Origin: Mycobacterium kyogaense
GTDB lineage: Bacteria > Actinomycetota > Actinomycetes > Mycobacteriales > Mycobacteriaceae
DNA length: 51,838 nt
Direction: 5' to 3'
Assembly: GCF_003254575.1 (NCBI RefSeq)
Contig: NZ_QJUA01000040.1
Location: forward strand, 1-51,838
A program made the translations under genes and the position numbers. The notes below the pieces were generated by a model, which worked only from the letters and a program-made list of their open reading frames with translations, was not told the DNA's origin and searched no databases. Shown here piece after piece: positions 25,862 to 33,054 of the stretch. The first letter of the stretch is position 1. The number at the start of each line of letters is the position of its first letter.

Positions 25862-26081
25862 GGTTCCCGCGAACCGGAACCGTGGGAACTACAGACGTGT
25901 TTTGGCTGGTAGATCGGTTCCCGAGCACGGGAACCAACGGGAACTGCGCCCGTGGGGGTTACCGGTGGCAGGAGCGCCAGCGACCTGCCCCGGTTCCCGG
26001 GTTCCCACCCTTAAGGGGAACCGGAAATCGGGAACCGTTCTACCTGCATAAATGCCGCTGCGGTTCCCGAGTGCGGGAACC
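25862..26081. repeat. GGTTCCC/GGGAACC palindrome cluster, candidate replication origin or packaging site
   Basis: About 220 bp with at least eight copies of GGTTCCC or GGGAACC half-sites (25862-25868, 25916-25922, 25929-25935, 25992-25998, 26000-26006, 26016-26022, 26030-26036, 26062-26068, 26075-26081 and near-matches at 25876 and 25884). Two are perfect 20-bp palindromes with 8-bp arms and 4-nt centres: 25916-25935 (centre AGCA) and 26062-26081 (centre AGTG). An open frame covers the stretch (25834-26127), but its sequence is dictated by the repeats and I regard the region as non-coding. Location right after the Prim-Pol gene fits iterons. Confidence 0.75.
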
Positions 26082-26123
26082 ACAGCGGAACTGCCCGTCA
26101 GCAAACACCTTTCAGGGGAGACG

Positions 26124-26576
26124 ATGACAATCGAGACCGGTAATGCCTCGTCGGTGAAAGCGTCGCTTCCGCGCTCATTGCAGTGTCGGGCGTATCGGTG
26201 CACCAACGCGATCGAAGACCACGGCATGTGTAGCGCGCATCGGCGCGGCCTGGCGCTGAGCGCGACGGTAGCTGATGCGATACGGGAGTTTTTGCAACAA
26301 GCCCCGACCGTGGCCAATGGTCGAAATACCGATGTCGTCGCAGACGCCGGAAAATGCTTCGCCCACGGGTTGGCGCTTCTGGTCGGAACGCAGTTCGCAC
26401 CAGAACTTGCGTGGAATTCGATACCGCTGTCCTATGTCGGTGGCAGATGGCGAGTGCGGTTCGCTTGGGCAGTTACTGACGAACAGAACCTCTGCGGCCC
26501 AATTGATTTCGCTGATTTTGAACTCTACGCCGACAACGATGAAGCCGACGAAATGAACGGAGACGACGATGAGTGA
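26124..26576 (+). CDS. Unknown element protein with N-terminal zinc knuckle
   Basis: 150 residues from ATG 26124, preceded by AGGGGAG at ideal distance, which decides against the upstream in-frame codon at 26052. Residues about 20-40 read CRAYRCTNAIEDHGMCSAH, a C-x4-C-x8-C-x2-H zinc knuckle of the same type as in the next gene. The middle is WNSIPLSYVGGRWRVRFAWAV and the C-terminus is strongly acidic (NDEADEMNGDDDE). No family recognised. The next gene overlaps it by 8 nt. Confidence 0.65.
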   Translation: MTIETGNASSVKASLPRSLQCRAYRCTNAIEDHGMCSAHRRGLALSATVADAIREFLQQAPTVANGRNTDVVADAGKCFAHGLALLVGTQFAPELAWNSIPLSYVGGRWRVRFAWAVTDEQNLCGPIDFADFELYADNDEADEMNGDDDE

Positions 26577-27447
26577 AACGGGTGAAAACAGCGAACTGAG
26601 CGAAGATGACATTGGAGCGGAATCAACCCATGGAGATGATCACCCTTCGCGACAGCCGAAGAAGTATTCCGAAGATTACTGGGATGCTCGCAACGACACC
26701 GGACGATGCAAAGCGCGGAGTAGCCGAAGCGGTGACAGGTGCAAACGACCGGCATGGATTGGTGCGGCGGGTGTGTGCGGGCATCACGGAGCGCGCGCCC
26801 CGCAGACTCGACGAAAAGCGCAACAACGACTGTCCGAGGCTGCTGATCGGATGGCGCGAGCGCTGCTCGAGATGGCCACCGACGAAAATACTCCCGAACA
26901 CGTCAAACTCAAGGCGATCACCGAAGCACTTGACCGCGCAGGGGTAGGAACCAGACAATCTGTAGAAGTTGAGGTTTCAGCGAAACCCATCGATCAGGTT
27001 CTCGACGGAATCACCAATAGTCTCGAAATCACCACTCGCGCTGATTGGCGTCGCGCCAACGGAATCCCCGATGACGACAACGCACCCCCACCCGCCCTGG
27101 CGGAATTGCTCGCGGGTGACCCGAAAGAGCCGATCGACGCCGAAGTCTTCGATGTCAGCGGGCACGCCTATCCGATGACACCAACGAGCGACGAACGCCC
27201 GCCGTGGATGCACACCGACGCAGCAACGGCCGACTATGACGTGTCGATCGACTACGCGGCGCGGCTGGTGGGGCGGCAGCCACCAGTGGACACCGACCAG
27301 GCGATGACCATCGAAGACGCCAACGAGACGGTCGCCCAGATGCGTCACAGTGCCGCCCAGCGCGCCCGAGACGACTCGCACGCTGACGGGCACGCTGTGG
27401 TCCACCCCGCGCAGCGAGCGTTGCCACCAGGGCGGTCGGACAGGTGA
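26569..27447 (+). CDS. Zinc-knuckle phage protein, small-terminase-region type
   Basis: 292 residues. After an acidic start, about residues 45-80 form GRCKARSSRSGDRCKR...GVCGHHGARAPQTRRKAQQRL. This C-C-C-HHGA-APQ pattern is shared with a family of actinophage and prophage proteins found just before terminase genes and often called small terminase-like. Then a helical stretch (AADRMARALLEMATDENTPEHVKLKAITEALDR, the kind that follows in phage TerS/P27-type proteins) and a long hydrophilic tail. If it is a TerS, it could recruit a helper's large terminase to element DNA. Functional assignment is inference. Confidence 0.6.
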   Translation: MSETGENSELSEDDIGAESTHGDDHPSRQPKKYSEDYWDARNDTGRCKARSSRSGDRCKRPAWIGAAGVCGHHGARAPQTRRKAQQRLSEAADRMARALLEMATDENTPEHVKLKAITEALDRAGVGTRQSVEVEVSAKPIDQVLDGITNSLEITTRADWRRANGIPDDDNAPPPALAELLAGDPKEPIDAEVFDVSGHAYPMTPTSDERPPWMHTDAATADYDVSIDYAARLVGRQPPVDTDQAMTIEDANETVAQMRHSAAQRARDDSHADGHAVVHPAQRALPPGRSDR

Positions 27448-27533
27448 ACGTGCGTTGCAAATCTTTAGTTCTGAGACGCGGGTGGGGAGTCGCAGTGACA
27501 CGCCATAATGGCCAGATCGATATGTTGCAGAAG

Positions 27534-27561
27534 TTGACTCAAAACATACTGTCCGTAATAT
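27534..27561 (+). promoter_or_regulatory. Promoter of the recombinase operon
   Basis: -35 TTGACT (27534-27539), 16-bp spacer, -10 TAATAT (27556-27561); the strongest consensus match in the element. The start site would be near 27568, about 25 nt upstream of the resolvase ATG. A GACAC-TG-GTGTC palindrome (27581-27592) abuts the ATG and could be an autoregulatory or res-type site. Confidence 0.6.
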
Positions 27562-27592
27562 CGTGTTCTGCGAAATATGAGACACTGGTGTC

Positions 27593-28183
27593 ATGAGCGC
27601 TCCTACTTCGACTGGCACTCAGCTCGGCTACGCTCGCGTGTCGACCGGACACCAGTCCCTCGATCAGCAGATCGACGCGTTAACCTCTGAAGGTGTTGCA
27701 GCAGAACGGATTTACCGCGACAAGCTTTCGGGTACCTCATCACGCGAGAAGCGTCCCGGACTGGCCGCGCTGCTCGACTATGCCCGCCCCGGTGATGCGA
27801 TCGTGGTCGTCGGTATCGACCGATTGGGCCGCAACGCTGCCGAGGTAATGGCCACAATTCGAGACCTGAGCGAGCGAGCGATTGTGCTGCGCAGCTTGCG
27901 CGAGGGTATCGACACCTCGACCGCGACCGGGCGCATGGTGGCCGGTGTGCTGGCATCGCTAGCCGAACTGGAATTGGAGCTGGGCCGCGAACGCCGATCT
28001 GCTGCGCGTGAGGCCCGCCGCGCACGCGGCCAAAACGTCGGCAGACCCAAAGCGCTCGATTCTTCGAAAGCGGCTTTAGCGCGCCGGATGCATACTGCCG
28101 GTGAGCCGGTCACCACAATCGCGTCAACTTTGGGCGTGAGCCGCGCGACGGTCTACCGCGTTCTGGCCGAAACGGGGGAATGA
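27593..28183 (+). CDS. Serine recombinase (resolvase/invertase family)
   Basis: 196 residues. N-terminal catalytic domain with LGYARVSTGHQSLDQQIDAL (nucleophile Ser17), IYRDKLSGTSSREKRPGL, and IDRLGRNAAEV (catalytic Arg). The long E helix is followed by a C-terminal helix-turn-helix TTIASTLGVSRATVYRVL. Size and order match Tn3-type resolvases and DNA invertases. In this element it may resolve multimers or invert a segment; the tyrosine integrase does the tRNA integration. It is first in an operon with the UDG-like gene (6 nt gap) and integrase. Confidence 0.92.
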   Translation: MSAPTSTGTQLGYARVSTGHQSLDQQIDALTSEGVAAERIYRDKLSGTSSREKRPGLAALLDYARPGDAIVVVGIDRLGRNAAEVMATIRDLSERAIVLRSLREGIDTSTATGRMVAGVLASLAELELELGRERRSAAREARRARGQNVGRPKALDSSKAALARRMHTAGEPVTTIASTLGVSRATVYRVLAETGE

Positions 28184-28189
28184 AGCCAC

Positions 28190-28855
28190 ATGATGGAAGC
28201 GACGCCTCAGCGCAACCGCCGCGAAGACAAAGCACGGCTGGACGACGAAATCAGATCTTGCACGCGCTGTGCTGAACTTAACGTGCCGGGAAAGACCCAA
28301 GCCGCACCAGGATGGGGAGACATCGATTCGCCCGTGGCGATCGTCGGCCAAAGTTTGTGCGATCAATGCATGGAGCCTCAAGAGCCGTTTTTCGAGGGGA
28401 GCGGCAGTCTGCTTAATCAGGCGTTCTCGGCTGCTGACCACCCGAAATCGCAGATGTTCGTCACTAACGCCGTTCACTGCCATCCGCCCGGTAATCGAAA
28501 GTCCGAATTACACGAAATTGTGAATTGCGCCCCCTACTTGTACCGGGAGCTGCAAATAGTCCAGCCGCGATTGGTGATCGGATTGGGCGAGGACGCCGAA
28601 CGTGTGCTCACGTTCTTCTATCCAACCGCGCGAGTATTACCTTGGCCCTTCGCGACACCTCGCAACGTGCGTTCCAAAGTGGTTCCGTGCCTGTTTTTCG
28701 CCAAGCATCCGTCATGGATAAAACGCAAACACAACGCTGATCTAGAGACCGAGTATGTGCGAAGCCTGGCGGACGCTTTTAAGTGGGCGTTTTCGCGGGG
28801 CTCGTTACGGACCGCAGACCCGGCGACGAGCGTTCCTGCCGAAAAAGAGGAGTGA
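28190..28855 (+). CDS. Divergent uracil-DNA glycosylase superfamily protein (family 4/5-like)
   Basis: 221 residues. Four cysteines in the spacing of the iron-sulfur UDGs: C24 and C27 (CTRC), C97 in VTNAVHCHPPGNRKS, C113 in NCAPYL. The HPSW motif at 173-176 matches motif 2. The catalytic motif 1, normally GE-PG--ED, is replaced by IVGQSLCDQCMEPQEPFFEG, so glycosylase activity is uncertain; the protein may bind uracil or serve as a nucleic-acid sensor or repair factor. It lies between the resolvase and integrase genes (gaps 6 and 3 nt), an unusual location suggesting a role in the element's DNA metabolism. Confidence 0.75.
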   Translation: MMEATPQRNRREDKARLDDEIRSCTRCAELNVPGKTQAAPGWGDIDSPVAIVGQSLCDQCMEPQEPFFEGSGSLLNQAFSAADHPKSQMFVTNAVHCHPPGNRKSELHEIVNCAPYLYRELQIVQPRLVIGLGEDAERVLTFFYPTARVLPWPFATPRNVRSKVVPCLFFAKHPSWIKRKHNADLETEYVRSLADAFKWAFSRGSLRTADPATSVPAEKEE

Positions 28856-28858
28856 ATC

Positions 28859-30271
28859 GTGGCCTATATCCGTACGCATGAGACCAAACGTCGTGACAGC
28901 CGGGGACGGCCAATCAAGACATACACAGTGGAATGGCGCGAGGTGATCCGCGACGATTTTGGCTTGCCGCAGCCGAAGTACCTCAATCGACCTGATGGGC
29001 CATCGGCAACACGGTTTCGTCGCGAAACCTACGCCAGCCGCCCTGACGCAGAAGCGCGCCGCGACGAAATAAATGCAGCACGTCATGTGACCGGTACTGC
29101 GAGCATGGCGGATCAGCGTAAAGCCGGCGATCTCCCGTTCGGCCACTACGCGCGGGCGTGGATCGACTCGCAAAAAGTCAAAGCGGCGACCGGAGACAAG
29201 CTGCGTGGCGAGACTGTCGACGGATACGCGAAGCGGCTGTCGACCTACGCCCTACCCGAGTTCGGGCCGATGGCAATTGGTGCAATAACCCCGGCGCACT
29301 GTGAGCAGTTCTTGGTGCGCCTCGTCAGTCGGGGTCTGAGCCCATCGACGCTCAAACACCACTGGTCGGTCACTCGCAATGTGTTCCTCTACGCGTTGCG
29401 TCACCGTGCAATATCGGCCAATCCGATAGATGCCGTGGACTTTGCTTCCGGCTCAAACAAGCGGCGGCACAAACGTCACCACCCTCTTACCTCCGAGCAA
29501 GTCGCCGCTGTTGCTGCCAGCGTCGGTACGCGGTATCCGGTCTACGAACTGATGACGTTGTTCGTCGCCTACACCGGCTTACGTTCCGAAGAAATTGCAG
29601 GTCTCGAAATTGGTGATCTCGCGTTTGTCCCTTCGGCGGAAGGTTTGCGCGCACACGTCTCTGTGCGGCGGGCGAAGAAACGCGCTCAGGGGGCTTGGAT
29701 TACCGATGGGTTGAAGTCTGACCGCAGCGAGCGTGTGGTTCCGCTGCCGGGTTGGCTCGCCCAACGTATGCGCGACTACCTTGACAACGTTCATCTGCGA
29801 TCGACGGAGCCAGCCGCGCCGTTATGGCCAAACCGAGTTCTGGGCGGATCGCGGCATCGGGGTCGGCTAGCCGTTGCCGAACTTGATTTCTCCGAGCCAG
29901 TTGACCCGGGTGCTTATTACAAAAATGTCCTCCAACCCGCCCTGGCGGCAGTTGACCTACCGGCGAGCACACCGGCCCAACCGGAACGGGTTTTGGCTGA
30001 CGGTTCTAAAGTTCCCGCATCGCCAAAAATAGAGGGTGTTCGCCTGCACGATTTGCGCCACACGTTCGCAACGCTGCAATTATCGGCAGGCGTGCATTTC
30101 ATGCAAGTGTCAAAGTGGCTCGGTCACAGCACTTTTACGCTCACCCTCGACACCTACGGCGACTGGATTCCCGAAGCTGACGGCGGAGTCGCTAACGCAC
30201 TGCCCGAACCGGTAGCACCGGCTATCCCTGCGAAGGCGACGGTTCTGCCGTTCCGTCGTCAGTCGAGTTAG
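28859..30271 (+). CDS. int: Tyrosine integrase of the element
   Basis: 470 residues from GTG 28859, preceded by AGAGGAG. Order: N-terminal arm-type DNA-binding region, SAM-like core-binding domain (about 95-190, GHYARAWIDSQKVKAATGDKLRGETVDGYAKRL), catalytic domain with R242 (TGLRSEE), Lys in LKSDRSERVVPL, H397 and R400 (HDLRHT), H423 (LGHS) and nucleophile Y433 (TLDTYGDW). All active residues are present, so it is probably functional. It lies about 1.1 kb from attR with only one antisense gene between. The crossover should be in the tRNA-Met anticodon-loop repeat. Confidence 0.95.
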   Translation: MAYIRTHETKRRDSRGRPIKTYTVEWREVIRDDFGLPQPKYLNRPDGPSATRFRRETYASRPDAEARRDEINAARHVTGTASMADQRKAGDLPFGHYARAWIDSQKVKAATGDKLRGETVDGYAKRLSTYALPEFGPMAIGAITPAHCEQFLVRLVSRGLSPSTLKHHWSVTRNVFLYALRHRAISANPIDAVDFASGSNKRRHKRHHPLTSEQVAAVAASVGTRYPVYELMTLFVAYTGLRSEEIAGLEIGDLAFVPSAEGLRAHVSVRRAKKRAQGAWITDGLKSDRSERVVPLPGWLAQRMRDYLDNVHLRSTEPAAPLWPNRVLGGSRHRGRLAVAELDFSEPVDPGAYYKNVLQPALAAVDLPASTPAQPERVLADGSKVPASPKIEGVRLHDLRHTFATLQLSAGVHFMQVSKWLGHSTFTLTLDTYGDWIPEADGGVANALPEPVAPAIPAKATVLPFRRQSS

Positions 30272-31139
30272 GGTCTCTGCCACCGGGTGTGGAGTTAGTC
30301 GCATTATCGGGATCGGTAGATTCTTTGATTTCCGGCTGATGGCCTGAGTAGCGCCTCTGCGACTCAAGTATTCTCTGATTCAACGTTTTTCGGCTGTGCA
30401 GTCTAGCTTGACGTTCATCCGCTCGGCGTTGACTCTCTGTGGCCGCATCTTCGGAGTAGACCCACAGACCTCTCTGCTCAGTGCCAAAATTTGCGAGTTG
30501 CTGGGCTATCGCTTTCAAAGCTTCTTGTTGCTTCTCAGCGTGTTTGGTCAGATCGTGGATCGTGTAGGTGGTTGTCTTCATGGTGTCCCGTAGAAAATCA
30601 GCATCAAGAGTGGAACGTGTCTGATAGGTCTTACCGTGACTGTCTTCGTACTGGACGGTGGCGGTGTGCTGGGCGATAAGCGCTTTCGCGGCCAACTCGG
30701 CCGCGTCAATCTGGCCAGCGGCATGTCCTGAGCGAAGCTTCTCATTATGGGTTTCTCTATCGACCGCAAAATCCCAGTAGGTGCGGACCTCTTGCCCAGG
30801 CACCAGTATCTGCGTCATGTCGGGGAAGCCGACCTGTTCGATTTCGGCACCTTCGTATTCGGGCGTACGCGTTGGTTTCGGCGCGATGTCAACAGTCACG
30901 TTGTAAGCCGGTGTTGTCCCGAAGTTTCTCAGCACGATGTCGAAAAACTGGAAATGTGACGGCGTTGACTCCACAAACATGACGACATTCGGTTGCGCTT
31001 GCTCTTGGCGCGTTCGGCGCGCTTCGCGTACTTGGTAGAAGCCGAAGATTGCCGCCACGACGGCGATAACGACTGTCACCCACGCGGCTGTGGCGGACCA
31101 CGCCTCGGGCGACATTGCTGACCAGACTTCGGAGGACAT
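30222..31139 (-). CDS. Membrane-anchored unknown protein at the right end of the element
   Basis: 305 residues. One N-terminal membrane segment (AWVTVVIAVVAAIFGFYQV, about 19-37), then a beta-rich domain (VVMFVESTPSHFQFFDIVLRNFGTTPAYNVTVDIAP) of a type seen in prophage and defence-associated membrane proteins, then a helical and finally hydrophilic tail (PGGRDPNSTDDGTAEPSPSQG). Its 3' end overlaps the integrase 3' end by 50 nt on the opposite strand. It is a single gene beside attR, a position often used for superinfection-exclusion genes; no family name can be given with confidence. Confidence 0.7.
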   Translation of the reverse strand: MSSEVWSAMSPEAWSATAAWVTVVIAVVAAIFGFYQVREARRTRQEQAQPNVVMFVESTPSHFQFFDIVLRNFGTTPAYNVTVDIAPKPTRTPEYEGAEIEQVGFPDMTQILVPGQEVRTYWDFAVDRETHNEKLRSGHAAGQIDAAELAAKALIAQHTATVQYEDSHGKTYQTRSTLDADFLRDTMKTTTYTIHDLTKHAEKQQEALKAIAQQLANFGTEQRGLWVYSEDAATESQRRADERQARLHSRKTLNQRILESQRRYSGHQPEIKESTDPDNATNSTPGGRDPNSTDDGTAEPSPSQG

Positions 31140-31350
31140 GGCCGCATGCTAGAGCGACCGACCGACAGCCAGCCCGGCAAACGGGAGTCGTCACCGCACC
31201 ATCACCGCACGCGGGGGTGAAATCAACCCGTACGACGTTTGCGTCAGGCCGAATCAGATCAAACCAAGACGGACGAAAACTTGCCATGAGCTGCGGCGAT
31301 ATGTGAGACGAAACTGTATCGTGGCAGGTCGATTGCTCGCCCGACTAGTT

Positions 31351-31392
31351 CTCATAATCCATTGGTCGCGGGTTCGAGCCCCGCCCGCCCTA
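31351..31392 (+). repeat. attR: second copy of the tRNA-Met 3' half
   Basis: 42 bp matching 18540-18581 with three differences; the T stem is GCGGG/CCCGC instead of GTGGG/CCCAC. Only the anticodon-loop-to-3'-end part is present; the preceding bases (CGACTAGTT) do not resemble the tRNA 5' half, so this is not a tRNA gene. The 211 nt between the membrane protein gene and this repeat show no gene. Confidence 0.88.
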
Positions 31393-31435
31393 CGGTCCAG
31401 ATGTCGGAGGCGATCGCTGAGTCGATCGTCTGGGT

Positions 31436-32182
31436 TCATGTGGCCCGTCGCCAAGCATCGCGGACGATGGTGAGGGCATCGGTCGCGGAGACGGTCAGAC
31501 GCGTCTGCCCGGCCAACTGCGCCTGCCACTGGGCGTCCGACGGTGCACGGGCGAACATGTGTGACGCGGGATTCTTGTTGGTTGGTCCGTGGTGGCGGAA
31601 CAGGGCTGCCGCGCCCGCGTCGATGGCATCGAGTCGGCTCAGCGCCCAGAGGTCCCAGAGATCGCGTGGCGCGCGCCGGTCCGCCCACGTTGCAGTCTTC
31701 GACGCGGCGAACGCGGGCAGTGTGGGCACGAGAAGTTCTGCGGCGGGAGCGTCGGCGTAGCGCTGGACCACGGTGCGACGCTCCGTCGGCCACACTGTGC
31801 GCTCACGTGCCGAGAGCAGCTGTAACCGGACGGGTCGTCCTTCCGCGGGACGTAATACGACTGCCGTGACGTCTGGTGTGGCGCTCAGAGTCGGTTCGAC
31901 GGCGAGCCGGCCGTGGGTGCGCGCTACGGCACGGGGCAGCGCTGCATCAAGCTCCCGCGCGACATCGTTGCGGCTGCCGACTGCGATCAGGTCGATGTCT
32001 TCGCTGAGGCGCCCGTGCGGTAGATGAGTGCGGGCGAGGGCGGTGCCGCCGATGAAGTGGATTCGGTCACCGAAGGTCCGACTAAAGAAGGCGAGGAGGT
32101 GGGAGATCAGGTGGTCGCGCTCTACCTGCTCGGTGGAGACGCCGAATTGTTCTGCGACAGAATCACGTTCGTCAGGATCCAC
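31436..32182 (-). CDS. AbiEii/AbiGii-type nucleotidyltransferase toxin
   Basis: 248 residues from GTG 32182, overlapping the antitoxin stop by 11 nt. The nucleotidyltransferase core is visible: FIGGTALARTHLPHGRLSEDIDLIAVG (GG-A---R with S-DIDL metal site). Type IV AbiE toxins transfer nucleotides to RNA substrates and arrest growth, causing abortive infection. A further in-frame start lies far upstream (32410) inside the antitoxin gene and is rejected. The 45-nt gap to attR places it just outside the element, as a separate defence cassette. Confidence 0.9.
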   Translation of the reverse strand: MDPDERDSVAEQFGVSTEQVERDHLISHLLAFFSRTFGDRIHFIGGTALARTHLPHGRLSEDIDLIAVGSRNDVARELDAALPRAVARTHGRLAVEPTLSATPDVTAVVLRPAEGRPVRLQLLSARERTVWPTERRTVVQRYADAPAAELLVPTLPAFAASKTATWADRRAPRDLWDLWALSRLDAIDAGAAALFRHHGPTNKNPASHMFARAPSDAQWQAQLAGQTRLTVSATDALTIVRDAWRRAT

Positions 32183-32825
32183 GGTCGATCCCGGCCCACT
32201 CTTCGGCCCGGCGCAGCGAGGCCACGCGGCGCTGTTCCCTGGCGAGATCTTCGAGTCGTTGCTTGTCGCTGCGTCGGTAGAGGGCCGCGACGGCGGTCGG
32301 AACATCAGCCTCGCTGTGGCCGAGGGTGGGGCGGTGTGCCAGGTCGAGGACCGTCTGTTCCGGCGTGGTCGCCAACACCGGCCCGAGTTCTGTGCGGATG
32401 CGTTCGGCATCCAAGCCGCTCGTGTCGCGCTGGACGAATCGCACGACGGCGGGGCGGTCGGTCAACGCGATGGGGCGGTGTTGGCGCGGTACCGCCACGA
32501 TCGCGGTTGCCAACGCACGGGGGATCGCGCCATACAGACGCGCGGCGCTGAGTCCCATGACGACGATGTCGTCATGGCCGTAGATCGTGGTGGCGATTCC
32601 GGCCGCGGCGGCTTCCAGATCGGGCATCCATCTGCGCTCCAACAGTTCTTGGGGGATGACGACGTAGTAACCGTGTGCGAGGCGATGAAGGAGGCCCTGC
32701 TCGTGGAGCCGTGCGATTTCGGGACCCGGGTACGCGTAGGTGTCGTCGGCTTGCCCGGTGCGAAGAGTTCGGAGAGGACGCGCGGCGAGGCTGGCGGGGA
32801 CCGCCGTGGTGTGCTGCCTTGCCAT
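32172..32825 (-). CDS. AbiEi antitoxin/autoregulator
   Basis: 217 residues. N-terminal winged helix (IARLHEQGLLHRLAHGYYVVIPQE) typical of AbiEi, followed by the larger C-terminal domain (GLSAARLYGAIPRALATAIVAVP, TTPEQTVLDLAHRP) that neutralises the toxin. ATG 32825 with GGAGGATG 6 nt upstream. Co-transcribed with the toxin. AbiEi proteins repress their own promoter through inverted repeats; one overlaps the -10 box here (32847-32866). Confidence 0.9.
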   Translation of the reverse strand: MARQHTTAVPASLAARPLRTLRTGQADDTYAYPGPEIARLHEQGLLHRLAHGYYVVIPQELLERRWMPDLEAAAAGIATTIYGHDDIVVMGLSAARLYGAIPRALATAIVAVPRQHRPIALTDRPAVVRFVQRDTSGLDAERIRTELGPVLATTPEQTVLDLAHRPTLGHSEADVPTAVAALYRRSDKQRLEDLAREQRRVASLRRAEEWAGIDRGS

Positions 32826-32846
32826 AATTCATCCTCCAGTATGCGA

Positions 32847-32866
32847 ATTATAGGCTATTGACCTAT
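32847..32866 (-). promoter_or_regulatory. abiE promoter -10 and overlapping inverted repeat
   Basis: On the minus strand a consensus TATAAT (32852-32847) lies 21 nt before the abiEi ATG. Overlapping it is ATAGG - CTATTGA - CCTAT (32850-32866), a 5-bp inverted repeat with 7-bp centre suited to negative autoregulation. No convincing -35 is seen. The remaining interval to 33037 shows no gene. Confidence 0.55.
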
Positions 32867-33037
32867 GAAATGCATACTCAGTGTGGCCTTATCGACGTCC
32901 CCGGCTCCCATAGTGATCAAGAATCGGCCGGAATCCCTCGGTTCGGCCAGGTTCCTTGGAGCCGGAAAGCTTGTGTGCCGCTGGGAAGTACCCGGCCTGT
33001 TTGCGTACACCGAGAACGGCCACATCTGATCCGTTAA

Positions 33038-33054
33038 TCGCGGGTTCGAGCCCC
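33038..33054 (+). repeat. Degenerate third tRNA 3'-end remnant
   Basis: TCGCGGGTTCGAGCCCC is identical to 17 bp of attR (31366-31382); the preceding CTGATCCGTTAA resembles CATAATCCATTGG. It ends the AbiE interval on the chromosomal side, as expected for a decayed att site of a second insertion. T-arm sequence is conserved among tRNAs, so it could be a remnant of another tRNA. Confidence 0.5.

Larger units (their letters stand above)
18508..31392. mobile_element. tRNA-integrated, capsid-encoding satellite-like element
   Basis: About 12.8 kb between tRNA-Met/attL and attR. It has an intact tyrosine integrase at the right end, an excisionase-like gene, a Prim-Pol/AAA+ replication protein with an adjacent palindrome cluster, a serine resolvase, a probable major capsid protein with small basic proteins, and unknown genes at both ends. 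Base composition is visibly less GC-rich than the flanks, most clearly in 18600-19860 and 21900-22530. No portal, large terminase, prohead protease, tail, lysis, relaxase or FtsK/TraB-type gene was found in any of the six frames. It is therefore neither a complete prophage nor a conjugative element; a helper-dependent, capsid-forming phage satellite fits best, with a strongly reduced prophage the main alternative. Confidence 0.85.

Noticed and set aside
25862..26081. CRISPR array
   Set aside because: Units are short palindromes with irregular spacing, no uniform repeat-spacer structure and no cas genes.
25834..26127. Open frame of 97 codons overlapping the palindrome cluster
   Set aside because: Its sequence is dictated by the repeated GGTTCCC/GGGAACC units, it has no ribosome site beyond the overlapping primase stop, and the next gene has a much better start.
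31351..31392. Second tRNA-Met gene
   Set aside because: Only the 3' half is present and the upstream bases cannot form an acceptor or D arm; it is attR.
18508..31392. Integrative conjugative element
   Set aside because: No relaxase, TraB/FtsK-type translocase or type IV secretion gene in any frame; a capsid gene is present.
31436..32182. AbiE genes as part of the satellite
   Set aside because: They lie outside attR; inclusion would require the degenerate fragment at 33038 to be the functional right end, which matches only over 17 bp of conserved T-arm sequence.
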